Assembly: GCA_910577915.1 (NCBI GenBank) | Contig: CAJTOM010000016.1 | Location: 1-37,503 of the forward strand | Reading direction: 5' to 3' | Origin: an uncultured Oscillospiraceae bacterium | GTDB taxonomy: Bacteria; Bacillota; Clostridia; Oscillospirales; Oscillospiraceae | DNA length: 37,503 nt | Shown here: one piece after another, positions 1 through 8,441 of the stretch | Numbering within the stretch: the stretch's first letter is position 1 | How the letters are laid out: each line of letters opens with the position of its first letter | Notes under the pieces: model-generated | Told to the model about the DNA's origin: nothing | Databases searched by the model: none | Seen by the model: only the letters and a program-made list of their open reading frames with translations | Made by a program: the position numbers and the translations under genes

Positions 1-1
1 G

Positions 2-280
2 GCAAACTACATAGTGGGAGGCGTTGTCAGTTTTTTCCTCAACAAGTATTTCACCTTTCAAAACCACGAGCGCTCCTGGAAGCAGGTAATTCGCTTTGCG
101 GTCAACGTAGCGGTGTGCTACCTGCTGGCCTACGGAATCGCGAAGCCCCTGACGCTGCACGCACTGGCCGGACAGCCGGTAAATATACAGGAAAATGCGG
201 CGATGCTGGCGGGTATGTGTCTCTATACCGCTTTGAACTATGTTGGACAGCGCTTTTGGGCCTTTCGGAGTAAGACGTAA
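2..280 (+). CDS. GtrA-like membrane protein, C-terminal part (cut by window edge)
   Basis: The reading frame is open from the first bases of the window and ends at a TAA, giving about 92 residues of a protein whose start lies outside. The visible part carries three hydrophobic stretches and the family-typical pattern SFFLNKYFTF after the first of them, then NYVGQRFWAF at the end. This pattern is that of the GtrA/DPMS1 family, small four-helix membrane proteins that are thought to help move lipid-linked sugars across the membrane or to partner glycosyltransferases. The assignment rests on these motifs only. A partner glycosyltransferase may lie upstream, outside the window. Confidence 0.75.
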   Translation, partial: ANYIVGGVVSFFLNKYFTFQNHERSWKQVIRFAVNVAVCYLLAYGIAKPLTLHALAGQPVNIQENAAMLAGMCLYTALNYVGQRFWAFRSKT

Positions 281-309
281 GTAGTAGACAGCACTTAAAG
301 ACAAAACAA

Positions 310-346
310 CCCCTTCCCATCTAATTTCAGGTTAGTTGGGAAGGGG
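310..346 (-). terminator. Intrinsic terminator between converging genes
   Basis: The arms at 310-319 and 337-346 pair over 10 bases, and 321-324 pairs with 332-335 after one mismatch. On the minus strand the hairpin is followed by a T-rich tail, so it best fits the end of the cysteine desulfurase operon. It may also stop transcription from the GtrA-like gene on the plus strand. Confidence 0.8.
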
Positions 347-393
347 CTTCTCTCACTCAAATTTACATAGAGCAACATATCTTCCAGCTCGAC

Positions 394-1521
394 TCACAGC
401 ATAGGAAACCTCATCTCCCTATGCTCCGCCACGGCCTCCGCCAGCGCGTCAATATCCCCCCGCACCGTCTCCGGCCCAAAGCTGACCCGCACCGTCCCGG
501 CGGCGGTCCGCCGCTCCACCCCCATGGCGCTGAGCACGTGGCTCACCTTCCCTCTGTGGCAGGCGGATCCGGCGGAGATGTAGATCTCCCGCCCGCTCAG
601 CTCGCTGACCAGGTTCTGGCTGGGGTAGCCGGGGAGGGAAAAGGACAGGATGTGGGGTGCGTCGGCGGGCCCGATGAACTGCAGGCCGGGTATATCCCCC
701 AGCCGCCGGCGGGCGTAGTCCCGGCAGGCGGCCATGTGGGCGTTGACCTCCTCCAGACGGGCGCAGCGCAGCTCCACCGCCTTGGCAAAGCCGGCGATCT
801 GCGCGACGGCCTCGGTGCCGGGCCGGAGGCCGGACTCCTGGCCGCCGCCCACCAGCAGGGGCCGGGTGTTCCGGGCCCTGCCGCCGATGTAGAGGGCCCC
901 GATTCCCTTGGGCCCCCCCAGCTTGTGGGCGGAGAGGGTGACAAAGTCCGCCCCCAGGCTCCCGGCGGTAAAGGGGACCTTCAAAAACCCCTGGACCGCG
1001 TCGGTGTGGAGCAGGGCGGGGTGCCCCCGGAGCCCCGCGGCGATCTCCTCCACCGGGAAGCGGGCCCCGGTCTCGTTGTTGACCAGCATGACGCTGACCA
1101 GGGCCGTGTCCTCCCGGAGGGCGGCCAGCACCTGCCCCGCCGTGACGCGCCCCGCGCTGTCGGGCCGCACATAGGTGACCGCGCAGCCCTCCTGCTCCAG
1201 CCGCTTGACGCACTGGAGCACCGCGCTGTGCTCCACGGCGGTGGTGACGATGTGCCGTCCCGTCCGGCGGTTCTGGTGGAGGGCGGCCAGGATGGCCCAG
1301 TTGTCCCCCTCCGTGCCGCAGGAGGTGAACGCCACCTGCGCCGGCCGGCACCCCAGGGCGGCGGCGACGCACCCGCGCCCCTGCTCCACCAGGTCCCTGG
1401 CCTTCCGGCCCAGCTCGTACTGGGCCGAGGGGTTGCCGAAATTCTCCGTCAGCGCCTCCGCCATGGCCTGGGCCACCTGGGGCGGCACGGGGGTGGTGGC
1501 GGCGTGGTCCAAATAGTGCAT
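394..1521 (-). CDS. Cysteine desulfurase (NifS/IscS family, class V aminotransferase fold)
   Basis: The 375-residue protein is the usual length for a NifS/IscS-type desulfurase. It starts with the family opening YLDHAATTP, has the cofactor region EHSA and HTDAVQ, the PLP-binding lysine K200 in SAHKLGGPKG, and the persulfide-forming cysteine C321 in SAGSACHRGK. The enzyme would take sulfur from cysteine as a protein-bound persulfide for Fe-S clusters or tRNA thiolation. It is the second gene of a two-gene unit: the upstream acetyltransferase stops only 12 bases before this ATG, and a terminator lies downstream. No IscU/SufU or ThiI partner is visible, so the acceptor pathway is open. The SACHRG loop and short length suggest the NifS-like group common in Clostridia. 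Confidence 0.93.
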   Translation of the reverse strand: MHYLDHAATTPVPPQVAQAMAEALTENFGNPSAQYELGRKARDLVEQGRGCVAAALGCRPAQVAFTSCGTEGDNWAILAALHQNRRTGRHIVTTAVEHSAVLQCVKRLEQEGCAVTYVRPDSAGRVTAGQVLAALREDTALVSVMLVNNETGARFPVEEIAAGLRGHPALLHTDAVQGFLKVPFTAGSLGADFVTLSAHKLGGPKGIGALYIGGRARNTRPLLVGGGQESGLRPGTEAVAQIAGFAKAVELRCARLEEVNAHMAACRDYARRRLGDIPGLQFIGPADAPHILSFSLPGYPSQNLVSELSGREIYISAGSACHRGKVSHVLSAMGVERRTAAGTVRVSFGPETVRGDIDALAEAVAEHREMRFPML

Positions 1522-1533
1522 GGCGACTCTCCT

Positions 1534-2193
1534 CTACTGTCCGGCCCGGCGGGGCCGGGTCCGGGACGCGATCTCCTGAAATTTCTGCTGGCTGGGCAGG
1601 CCGGACAGCCGCTCCCTAGGGGGAAAGTCCCGGTCGAAGGCGGCGGCCCGGTCCGGGTCCACCTGAAAGGCGTCGCTCTCCACAAAGTGGCCGGCGCAGT
1701 CCGCCAGGGCGCCGGGCCGGAGCTCCAGGGCCTGGAGGGCGGCGGCGTAGTCCCCCCAGGACGCGCCGATGCCGAAGGCCTCCGCCGGCCGGAAGCCGAA
1801 GCGGGCGTAGTAGTCCGGATCGCCGAAGATCAGGATGGCGGCGTACCCCAGCTCTCGGGCCAGATCCGCCGTGTGCCGGACCAGCCGGCCGCCCACGCCC
1901 CGCCCCTGGAGGGCCGGCGCCACCGCCAGGGGGCCGAAGCAGAGGACCTCCCGCCGCCCGCCCCGGTCCAGGACGACGCCCGCCCTGGTATACATGATGC
2001 TGCCCGCGACCTGGCCGCCGCAGACGGCCACATAGTCCAGCTCCGGCACAAAGTCCGGGGAAGTGCGCAGGACGTGGGCCAGATAGTGCTCCACGCAGCC
2101 GGGGGCATAGTGGTTCCAGAAGGCGTCGCGTGTCAGCTCCTCCACCGCCCGATGGTCGGCGCTCCTCTCGGGGCGCAGTTCTGCTGTCAGCAT
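1534..2193 (-). CDS. GNAT-family N-acetyltransferase
   Basis: The protein has 219 residues when started at the ATG whose codon ends at 2193. This start is chosen because a clear AGGAGG lies eight bases upstream, while the longer open frame has no such site. The acetyl-CoA binding loop is visible in APALQGRGVGGRLV, followed by GYAAILIFGDPDYYARFGF, the typical YhbS-like arrangement in which a GDP-YY-FGF block follows the CoA loop. The C-terminal 60 residues match no motif I know. The substrate cannot be inferred. It is co-transcribed with the downstream cysteine desulfurase, with a 12-base gap, but no functional link is evident. Confidence 0.88.
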   Translation of the reverse strand: MLTAELRPERSADHRAVEELTRDAFWNHYAPGCVEHYLAHVLRTSPDFVPELDYVAVCGGQVAGSIMYTRAGVVLDRGGRREVLCFGPLAVAPALQGRGVGGRLVRHTADLARELGYAAILIFGDPDYYARFGFRPAEAFGIGASWGDYAAALQALELRPGALADCAGHFVESDAFQVDPDRAAAFDRDFPPRERLSGLPSQQKFQEIASRTRPRRAGQ

Positions 2194-2278
2194 GCCGTAC
2201 CTCCTCGTTTGCTTCCGTCCCCGGCACTCCGCCGGCGGCCCCCAGGGCGGGACCGCGGCGCGCCTGTGAAACTCCCGC

Positions 2279-2307
2279 TTGTCAGGGCGGGCAATGTATA
2301 CTATAAT
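2279..2307 (+). promoter_or_regulatory. Sigma-A-type promoter for mtaB
   Basis: TTGTCA at 2279-2284 and a perfect TATAAT at 2302-2307 are spaced by 17 bases. The site lies about 105 bases before the mtaB start and within the divergent interval shared with the acetyltransferase gene. Confidence 0.7.
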
Positions 2308-2412
2308 GGGTCCGTCGCCTGCGGCCCGCGGCGCGCCGGGGAGCCGCAAGCCGCCGCAAAGTCAATTTTTTATGATACTACAATTCGCCCGAAAAAGCAA
2401 GAGGAGGCCGGG

Positions 2413-3705
2413 ATGAATATCGCCATCTACACCTTGGGCTGCAAGGTCAACCAGTACGAGACGGCGGCCATGGAGCGGGAGCTGACACGCCGCGGCCATG
2501 TCCTGACGCCCTTCGAGGGCCCGGCGGACGCCTACGTGGTCAACACCTGCTCCGTCACCGCCGTCAGCGACAAGAAGTCCCGGCAGATGATCCGCCGGGC
2601 CAGGAAGCGGAGCCCCGCCGCCGTGGTGGCGGTGTGCGGCTGCTACCCCCAGACCCACCCCGAGGACGCGGCGGGCCTGGACGTGGACCTCATCGCCGGC
2701 ACCGGGGACCGGATGAAATTCCTGGATCTGCTGGAGTCCGCCGTCCGGGAGCGCGCGCCGGTGGTGGCCCTGGACCGGGCCCTGGACCGGCGGACCTTCG
2801 AGGCCCTGCCCGCCGGCGGCCTGGCCGCCAGGACCCGTGCCATGCTGAAGGTGGAGGACGGGTGCGTCAACTTCTGCTCCTACTGCATCATCCCCTACGC
2901 CAGGGGCCCGGTGCGCTCCCTGCCCCTGGCGGCGGCCGCCGCCGAGGTCCGCCGCCTGCGGGAGGAGGGCTACCGGGAGCTCGTCATCACGGGCATCGAG
3001 ATCTCCTCCTGGGGCCGGGACCTGCCGGGGCGGCCGGGCCTCATGGACCTGGTGGAGGCCGTCTGCCGGGAGGCGGGAGATCTGCGGGTGCGCCTGGGCT
3101 CCCTGGAGCCCAGGACCATTACGGAGGACTTCTGCCGCCGTGGGGCGGCCCTGCCCGGTCTCTGCCCCCACTTCCACCTGTCCCTCCAGTCCGGCTGCGA
3201 CGCCACCCTGGGGCGCATGAACCGGAAATACGACACCGGGCGGTATCGGGAGAGCGTTGCGCTGCTCAACGCCTGCTTCGACCGCCCCGCCGTCACCACG
3301 GATCTCATCGTGGGCTTCCCCGGCGAGACGGAGGCGGAGTTTGCCGCCACCTTGGACTTCGTCCGCCAGTGCGCCTTTGCGGAGATGCACATCTTCCCCT
3401 ACTCCATTCGCCCCGGCACCCCGGCGGCGGCCATGGAGCAGGTGCCGGGCCCGGTGAAGGACCGCCGGGCCGGGGAGGCCGCCGCCCTGGCGGCGGAGCT
3501 CCACGCCGCCTATCTGCATGCCTGTGTGGGCCGGACCCTCTCCGTGCTCTACGAGCAGCCCGCCGGCGGCGGGCTCTGCCAGGGCCACGGGGAGAACTAC
3601 ATGACCGTCCTGGCGGCGGGGGAGAACCTGCGCAACCAGGTGCGCCCCACCCGCATCACCGGCGTCCGGGACGGCCTCCTGCTGGGGGAGCTGGCGGAGG
3701 TATAA
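2413..3705 (+). CDS. mtaB: tRNA (t6A37) methylthiotransferase MtaB
   Basis: A 430-residue radical-SAM methylthiotransferase. The N-terminal domain has the three cluster cysteines in TLGCKVNQYE, NTCSVT and CGCYPQ. The radical-SAM domain has the CxxxCxxC set in GCVNFCSYCIIPYARG, and the later GFPGETEAEF block is typical of the family. A TRAM-like RNA-binding segment follows at the C-terminus. The TLGCKVNQYE opening separates MtaB from MiaB, so it should convert t6A to ms2t6A at position 37 of tRNAs reading ANN codons. The ATG at 2413 is preceded by GAGGAGG. The frame is also open far upstream, but that part is antisense to two real genes and is not coding. Confidence 0.93.
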   Translation: MNIAIYTLGCKVNQYETAAMERELTRRGHVLTPFEGPADAYVVNTCSVTAVSDKKSRQMIRRARKRSPAAVVAVCGCYPQTHPEDAAGLDVDLIAGTGDRMKFLDLLESAVRERAPVVALDRALDRRTFEALPAGGLAARTRAMLKVEDGCVNFCSYCIIPYARGPVRSLPLAAAAAEVRRLREEGYRELVITGIEISSWGRDLPGRPGLMDLVEAVCREAGDLRVRLGSLEPRTITEDFCRRGAALPGLCPHFHLSLQSGCDATLGRMNRKYDTGRYRESVALLNACFDRPAVTTDLIVGFPGETEAEFAATLDFVRQCAFAEMHIFPYSIRPGTPAAAMEQVPGPVKDRRAGEAAALAAELHAAYLHACVGRTLSVLYEQPAGGGLCQGHGENYMTVLAAGENLRNQVRPTRITGVRDGLLLGELAEV

Positions 3706-3728
3706 GGACTGCCCGGCGCGCAAAAGAA

Positions 3729-3755
3729 AAGGACCGCCCCATCGGGGTGGTCCTT
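3729..3755 (-). terminator. Terminator of rpsT (shared with mtaB)
   Basis: The arms 3729-3740 and 3744-3755 pair over 12 bases with one wobble and a three-base loop. The minus-strand tail is TTTTCTTTT, so this is mainly the rpsT terminator. The plus-strand side has only a weak T tract and could end mtaB. Confidence 0.85.
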
Positions 3756-3776
3756 ACCTTCTTGTCTGGTGAGCAG

Positions 3777-4040
3777 TCAGCCAACCTGGTTCAGCTTCAG
3801 GGTCATGGCGCTCTTTTTGTGAGCGGCATTGTTCCTGTGCAGAATACCCTTGGCGGCAGCCTTGTCCACGGCCTTCACCGCGACCTTGTAAGCGCCCTCG
3901 GCCTCGGTGCGATTGCCATTTGCGGCAGCGGCCTCAAACTTCTTCACGGCGGTTTTCATCGCGGACCTCTCGGCCTTGTTGCGGGCGTTGCGGGCCTGGG
4001 CCACCAGCACGCGCTTCTTCGCGGACTTGATATTCGGCAA
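3777..4040 (-). CDS. rpsT: 30S ribosomal protein S20 (bS20)
   Basis: The protein is 87 residues with the classic start PNIKSAKKRV after the initiator, and a strongly basic, alanine-rich helical sequence ending in KSAMTLKLNQV. It binds 16S rRNA and aids 30S assembly. The start is a TTG at 4038-4040, not the ATG 18 bases upstream: family members begin MPNIKSAKKR, and a strong GGAGGAGG lies eight bases before the TTG. A TTG start in rpsT is also known in other bacteria. It has its own promoter and terminator and diverges from gpr. Confidence 0.95.
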   Translation of the reverse strand: MPNIKSAKKRVLVAQARNARNKAERSAMKTAVKKFEAAAANGNRTEAEGAYKVAVKAVDKAAAKGILHRNNAAHKKSAMTLKLNQVG

Positions 4041-4105
4041 ACCAAACACCTCCTCCAATAGGGGCTATGGGGGCGTCCAAAACAGACTCCTCCACGCAGA
4101 ATAGT

Positions 4106-4134
4106 ATTTTAGCACGGCTCTCCGTAAATTGCAA
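4106..4134 (-). promoter_or_regulatory. Sigma-A-type promoter of rpsT
   Basis: Read on the minus strand, TTGCAA (4129-4134) and TAAAAT (4106-4111) are separated by 17 bases. The start point would fall about 60 bases before the TTG start codon. Confidence 0.75.
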
Positions 4135-4143
4135 GGAATTTTT

Positions 4144-4172
4144 TGAATTTTCTTTTCTTTTTTTACATATTT
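4144..4172 (+). promoter_or_regulatory. Possible forespore (sigma-G-like) promoter of gpr
   Basis: TGAAT at 4144-4148 and CATATTT at 4166-4172 with 17 bases between resemble the sigma-F/sigma-G pattern known for gpr genes. No good sigma-A promoter was found in this interval. The match is loose and the region is T-rich, so this is tentative. Confidence 0.3.
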
Positions 4173-4242
4173 CCCGCAGGGCGCGGAAGACTAGGGGGGA
4201 ACCACCAGATTTTGTGCTCTGAGAAACGGGGGAACGCAATTT

Positions 4243-5121
4243 ATGCTGACCATTCGCACCGACCTGGCCGCCGAGGCCCGGGACCTCTGGCGGGAGAGCG
4301 CCGGGGAGACCACCCGCCTGCCCGGCGTGCGGGCCCGTGACGAGGAGGCCCAGGGCCTCCCCGTCGCCCGCGTGGAGATTCTGGACGCCGAGGGGGAGCG
4401 GGCGCTGGGGAAGCCCCCTGGAGTCTACCTCACCCTGGACGTGGCCGCCCTCTGGCGGCGGGAGGAGGGGATATTCGCCCGTGTGGTCCGGGCGATGGCG
4501 GAGCTGCTGGCCCCCCTGCTGCCGGAGGGCCCCGTGCTGGCGGCGGGGCTGGGCAACCCGGCCATGACCCCCGACGCCCTGGGCCCCCGGACGCTGGACC
4601 ATCTGCTCATCACCCGCCACCTCCAGGAGGTCCTGCCGGGCTTCCGGCCGGTGGCGGGGCTGGGGGCCGGGGTGCTGGGGACCACGGGGCTGGAGGTGGC
4701 GGAGTGGGTCCGCGGCGCGGCGGAGCACGTGAAGCCGGCGGCGGTGGTCCTCATCGACGCCCTGGCCGCCCGCGGCCTGGACCGGCTGTGCAGCACCGTG
4801 CAGCTCTCCGACACGGGCCTCATCCCCGGCAGCGGCGTGGGCAACCACCGCATGGCCCTGAACCGGGAGACCCTGGGGGTGCCGGTTCTGTCGGTGGGGG
4901 TGCCCACGGTGGTGGACGCGGAGACCGTGGCCAGGGACCTGCTGGCGGACAGCGGCGCGGAGGAGGCCCCCCTGCTGGCGGGCCGGGGCCGCCGCCTCTT
5001 CGTCACCCCGGACAGCATCGACGCCAAAATCCGGGAGCTGGCCAAGGTGGTGGGCTACGGCCTGAATCTGGCCCTCCAGCCGGACCTGGAGATCGAGGAC
5101 CTGGACGCCCTGCTGGCCTGA
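4243..5121 (+). CDS. gpr: GPR endopeptidase (germination protease)
   Basis: The 292-residue protein matches the spore protease family that degrades small acid-soluble spore proteins at germination. Visible family signatures are the opening RTDLAAEA, then GLGNPAMTPDALGP, GTTGLE, VVLIDALAARG, STVQLSDTGLIPGSGVGN and the end block FVTPDSIDAKI. It is shorter than the Bacillus enzymes, as in many Clostridia. The N-terminal RTDLA resembles the site where the zymogen is trimmed. Its presence indicates that the organism is a spore former or descends from one. The gene stands alone between rpsT and a membrane protein gene and has a strong terminator. A weak purine-rich stretch precedes the ATG. Confidence 0.93.
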   Translation: MLTIRTDLAAEARDLWRESAGETTRLPGVRARDEEAQGLPVARVEILDAEGERALGKPPGVYLTLDVAALWRREEGIFARVVRAMAELLAPLLPEGPVLAAGLGNPAMTPDALGPRTLDHLLITRHLQEVLPGFRPVAGLGAGVLGTTGLEVAEWVRGAAEHVKPAAVVLIDALAARGLDRLCSTVQLSDTGLIPGSGVGNHRMALNRETLGVPVLSVGVPTVVDAETVARDLLADSGAEEAPLLAGRGRRLFVTPDSIDAKIRELAKVVGYGLNLALQPDLEIEDLDALLA

Positions 5122-5140
5122 CTCCGGCGGCCATTTTCAG

Positions 5141-5177
5141 GGGAGGTTGCACCGCGGCGTGCAACTTCCCTCTTTTT
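5141..5177 (+). terminator. Intrinsic terminator of gpr
   Basis: An 11-base stem (5141-5151 with 5160-5170, one wobble pair) and an eight-base loop are followed directly by TCTTTTT. Confidence 0.88.
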
Positions 5178-5342
5178 CCGCCCCCTTATTGTAGGGAGCA
5201 CCACCACCGCGGTAACCAAGTCCGAAAGTAAGTGCGACCAGGCCAGGTACCGGGCCGCGTGCGGCGGGGTCAAGAAGACCGCACAGAGCGTACCTTGACA
5301 ACCACATATGGCAGCACACGGAAAATCCCCCGTCCCGCCCCC
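5178..5342. other. Intergenic stretch with no recognised feature
   Basis: Between the gpr terminator and the next promoter I see no supported gene, RNA or repeat. Short open frames here overlap the real genes antisense or out of frame. Confidence 0.5.
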
Positions 5343-5371
5343 TTGCAATCCCCCGCCCCCGGTGCTATACT
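5343..5371 (+). promoter_or_regulatory. Sigma-A-type promoter of the YoaK-family gene
   Basis: TTGCAA at 5343-5348 and TATACT at 5366-5371 are separated by 17 bases, about 70 bases before the chosen ATG. Confidence 0.7.
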
Positions 5372-5440
5372 TGACCCGCGCGGCCCGGCCGCCCAAGGCG
5401 GGCCGCAGCACGCCGCATGCATCGCAGGGAGGTGTACGCC

Positions 5441-6172
5441 ATGGCGGAGCAGCCGACATCCCGCCCCTATTTTCTCATGTGCGAGCGCAACTGGGTCTAC
5501 GACGTCCTGATGGCCGTCGCCGGCTTTTTCGGCGCGTACACCTACCTTCTGCGGGGAAACGTCTTCTGCAACGCCCAGACGGGGAACGTGGTGCTGATGG
5601 GCCTGGCCCTCGGCGCGGGGGAGTGGGGGCAGGCGCTGTACTATCTGATCCCCATCTCCGCCTACATTCTGGGCGCGCTGGTGTCGGAGCTGCTGCCCAA
5701 CCCCGTCAAGCGCCGCCTGCCCCTGCGCTGGGACACCCTGCTGATCGCCATTGAGATGCTGGCGGCGGCCCTGGTGGGGCTCATCCCCCTGTCCGCGCCG
5801 GTGCAGATCTCCCAGGTAATCATCAACTTCATCGCCTCCATGCAGTACAACACCTTCCGCCAGGCGGAGGGGGTCCCCATGGCCACCACCTTCGCCACCA
5901 ACCACATCCGGCAGATCGGCGTGGGCCTGGCCAAGGAGCTGGCCCACCGCCGCACCGGCGATCACACCCACCGGCGAAAGCTGCTGCGGCACGCCCAGAT
6001 GCTGGCTTTTTTTACCGCCGGCTCCGTGGCCGGGGCCCTGTGCTGCCGGCTGCTGGCGGAGCGGGCCGTCTGGGTGACGCTGCTGCCCTTCGCCGTCGTC
6101 TTCGCCGCCCTGCTCCATTCGGATCTGACCACGGAGCGGGACATGCTGGAGCGGAAGCCCGCCGGCCACTGA
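5441..6172 (+). CDS. YoaK family (DUF1275) membrane protein
   Basis: The 243-residue protein has about six hydrophobic segments and the family hallmarks GAYTYLLRGNVFCNAQTGNV near the N-terminus and ASMQYNTFRQ followed by TTFATNHIRQ in the middle. These are characteristic of DUF1275/YoaK proteins, whose transported substrate is unknown. The ATG at 5441 is preferred over an in-frame ATG eight codons earlier because GGGAGGTG lies eight bases before it. The gene is monocistronic, with its own promoter and no clear terminator. Confidence 0.88.
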   Translation: MAEQPTSRPYFLMCERNWVYDVLMAVAGFFGAYTYLLRGNVFCNAQTGNVVLMGLALGAGEWGQALYYLIPISAYILGALVSELLPNPVKRRLPLRWDTLLIAIEMLAAALVGLIPLSAPVQISQVIINFIASMQYNTFRQAEGVPMATTFATNHIRQIGVGLAKELAHRRTGDHTHRRKLLRHAQMLAFFTAGSVAGALCCRLLAERAVWVTLLPFAVVFAALLHSDLTTERDMLERKPAGH

Positions 6173-6226
6173 CCCGCCCGCGCCGTTTTCCAAACAAATC
6201 ATAAACAATTCCTAAAATCTGTCCCC

Positions 6227-6255
6227 TTGCCTTGGCTGTCGAAGTTGGGTATAAT
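6227..6255 (+). promoter_or_regulatory. Sigma-A-type promoter of the sulfatase gene
   Basis: TTGCCT at 6227-6232 and a perfect TATAAT at 6250-6255 are separated by 17 bases. Confidence 0.75.
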
Positions 6256-6277
6256 ATGTCCAAACACATAACGCATA

Positions 6278-6299
6278 CGCCGCCGGTTTTCCGGCGGCG
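6278..6299 (+). other. Leader hairpin just before the ribosome site
   Basis: A perfect 9-base GC-rich stem (6278-6286 with 6291-6299) with a TTTT loop lies between the promoter and the GGAAGG ribosome site. It is not followed by a T tract. It could affect mRNA stability or access to the ribosome site. Confidence 0.5.
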
Positions 6300-6313
6300 G
6301 GGAAGGTGATGGA

Positions 6314-8173
6314 TTGGAACGCTTTTTTGACGCCGTATTTGTTCTGCGCCGGGCGGAGGAGCCCGGCTGGCCCCTGTGGAAGAGGGGAGTTTTCTATCTC
6401 TACCGGGTTCTGCTGCTGCTGTGCGCCGCCGCCGGACTGGGGGCGGTGCTGCTGCTGTGCGCCTACGGCCCCTACATGTGGGGGGTGTTTCTGGGCTACT
6501 TCCGGATCTGGCAGATCGCTGTGCTGAACATCCTGCCTGTGGCGCTGCTGATGCTTCTGTGCTACGGCATCACGGGCAGGACCTGGGCGGGCTTTCTGCT
6601 GGGCGGCGGCGTTGCTCTGGGCTTCAGCCTGGGCAGCTACTACAAGCTCCACTTCCGGGGAGATCCCCTCCACTTCGAGGACCTGCTGATCGTGCGGGAG
6701 GCCGGCGCCATGACCACCGGCGGCCGCTACGAGCTGTTTGTGGACAAGCGGGTGGCGGCGGCCTTGGGCTGCCTGCTGCTGGGGACGCTGCTGCTGCTGG
6801 GGCTGACCCGGGGCCGGCTGGAGAGCTGGCGGCAGCGCCTGGCCTTGTGCCTGGCGGCCCTGGCGTGCGCCGCCGTCCTCTCACCGGTCTATCTGGACCA
6901 GGAGCTCTACGACTCCATCAAAAACTACGAGTGCGTCACCCGCTGGAACCCCACCGAGGACTACATATCCCGCGGTTTTCTCTACCCCTTTCTCCACAGC
7001 ATCAGCGACTTTGTGGAGACGCCTCCCGAAGGCTACAGCCGGGGGAAGGGCGGAGCCATGCTGGAGGGGTACCAGGACGAGGACATCCCCGAGGAGCGGA
7101 AGGTGAACGTTATCGCCATCATGCGGGAGGCCTACGCCGACTTCTCCCGCTTCGGCATCAAGGGCCTGGACGTCAGCGGCTACGACCTCTACCACGCCCT
7201 GGAGGCGGAGAGCTATACCGGCAATCTGGTGACCAACATCTTCGCCGGGGGCACCATCGACACCGAGCGCAGCTTCCTCACCGGCAGCCAGCGGGTGCGG
7301 GAGTACCGGATTCCCACCAACTCCTACGTCTGGTACCTCCGCCGGCAGGGCTACACAACGGAGGGCTGCCACCCCTACTACAGCTGGTTCTACAACCGGG
7401 TGAACGTCAACGCCAACCTGGGCTTTGAGCGCTACCGCTTTTTGGAGGGGGATTTTGACCGCTTCTCCTCCGCCACCTACCCCGAGGACGCCGTGCTCCT
7501 GCCGGAGATTTACCAGGACTTCCAGGCCAACAAGGCCACGGGAAAACCCTACTTCTCCTTCTCCGTCAACGTGGAGAGCCACGGCCCCTATGCCACCTGG
7601 GACACAGGTGCCCGCAAGTGCCTGTCGGAGGACTACAGCCTGGAGTGCCGCAACGCCATGGACGACTACCTGACCACCATCTGGAACACGGACCAGCAGC
7701 TGGCCGACCTGATGGACCGGCTCAGGAAGGACCCGGAGCCGGTGGTGCTGGTGACCTTCGGCGACCATCTGCCCTGGATGGGGGACAACAAGTCCTTTTA
7801 CGAGGAGATGGGCGTCAACCTGGATCTGAGCACGGAGGAGGGCTTTCTCAACCACTTCTCCACCCGCTATCTCATCTGGGCCAACGACGCGGCCAAGGAG
7901 GTCCTGGGCAGCAGCGTCCAGGGCGAGGGGCCCGACATCTCCCCCTGCTACCTGATGAATCTGGTCTTCCGCCAGCTGGGCTGGAAGGGCCCCGCCTTCA
8001 CCCAGGCCATGGACCGGCTGATGGATGTTTTCCCCGTCGTCAGCATTAAGGACCGCTATGTGGTAGACGGCCGGCTGGTGGAGGAGATTCCTCCGGAGAG
8101 GGAGGATTTGTTCCAGGGGCTGCTGTATTTGCAGCAGTACTGGAGGGATGAGTTCCTGTTCGGGGAGCCGTGA
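6314..8173 (+). CDS. LTA synthase-type membrane sulfatase
   Basis: A 619-residue protein with about five N-terminal membrane helices (residues 25-195) and a large extracellular sulfatase-fold domain. Active-site features of LtaS-like phosphoglycerol transferases are visible: NVIAIMREAYADF (metal-binding Glu), T314 in GGTIDTERSFLTG where the catalytic threonine sits, NVESHGPY (His) and VTFGDHLPWMG (Asp-His). It should transfer phosphoglycerol or a similar group from lipid to a cell-surface polymer. The start is a TTG at 6314, placed by GGAAGGTGAT. An ATG eight bases earlier is out of frame. It is monocistronic with its own promoter and terminator. LtaS, a paralogue, or a modifier of another glycan all remain possible. 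Confidence 0.87.
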   Translation: MERFFDAVFVLRRAEEPGWPLWKRGVFYLYRVLLLLCAAAGLGAVLLLCAYGPYMWGVFLGYFRIWQIAVLNILPVALLMLLCYGITGRTWAGFLLGGGVALGFSLGSYYKLHFRGDPLHFEDLLIVREAGAMTTGGRYELFVDKRVAAALGCLLLGTLLLLGLTRGRLESWRQRLALCLAALACAAVLSPVYLDQELYDSIKNYECVTRWNPTEDYISRGFLYPFLHSISDFVETPPEGYSRGKGGAMLEGYQDEDIPEERKVNVIAIMREAYADFSRFGIKGLDVSGYDLYHALEAESYTGNLVTNIFAGGTIDTERSFLTGSQRVREYRIPTNSYVWYLRRQGYTTEGCHPYYSWFYNRVNVNANLGFERYRFLEGDFDRFSSATYPEDAVLLPEIYQDFQANKATGKPYFSFSVNVESHGPYATWDTGARKCLSEDYSLECRNAMDDYLTTIWNTDQQLADLMDRLRKDPEPVVLVTFGDHLPWMGDNKSFYEEMGVNLDLSTEEGFLNHFSTRYLIWANDAAKEVLGSSVQGEGPDISPCYLMNLVFRQLGWKGPAFTQAMDRLMDVFPVVSIKDRYVVDGRLVEEIPPEREDLFQGLLYLQQYWRDEFLFGEP

Positions 8174-8192
8174 GCCCTCCCGCCGGATAGAG

Positions 8193-8234
8193 AGCGCCGC
8201 AGGAAGAAGTTTTTCTTCCTGCGGCGCTTTTTTT
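8193..8234 (+). terminator. Strong intrinsic terminator
   Basis: A perfect 16-base stem (8193-8208 with 8213-8228) with a four-base loop, followed by a run of seven T. Confidence 0.93.
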
Positions 8235-8308
8235 CTGTCCAAGGGGAGGTTCTCTGATAAAAATTCAAAGTGCAACCGCCGGTTGACACCATTGTAAATC
8301 CGAGGTGG

Positions 8309-8337
8309 TTGACTTTTGTTCCATCATTTTGTATGAT
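8309..8337 (+). promoter_or_regulatory. Promoter in front of the small ORFs
   Basis: TTGACT at 8309-8314 and TATGAT at 8332-8337 are separated by 17 bases. A hairpin (8381-8388 with 8397-8404) follows in the leader. Confidence 0.6.
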
Positions 8338-8441
8338 GTATAAATGTAATATATACATCGCTGTTGTGTATCAGAGATATTGCCTGCTTCACTTGCAGCA
8401 GGCAGAAAATATGAACAAAAAATTTTTGCTGGAAAGTGGAA

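Noticed and set aside
421..2412. Long plus-strand frame in front of mtaB that would give a protein of over 1,000 residues
   Set aside because: It is antisense to the cysteine desulfurase and acetyltransferase genes. The protein-like part begins only at 2413, where a ribosome site is present.
5232..5510. Plus-strand frame between gpr and the YoaK-family gene
   Set aside because: It has no ribosome site, low-complexity Pro/Arg composition, and runs out of frame into the YoaK-family gene.
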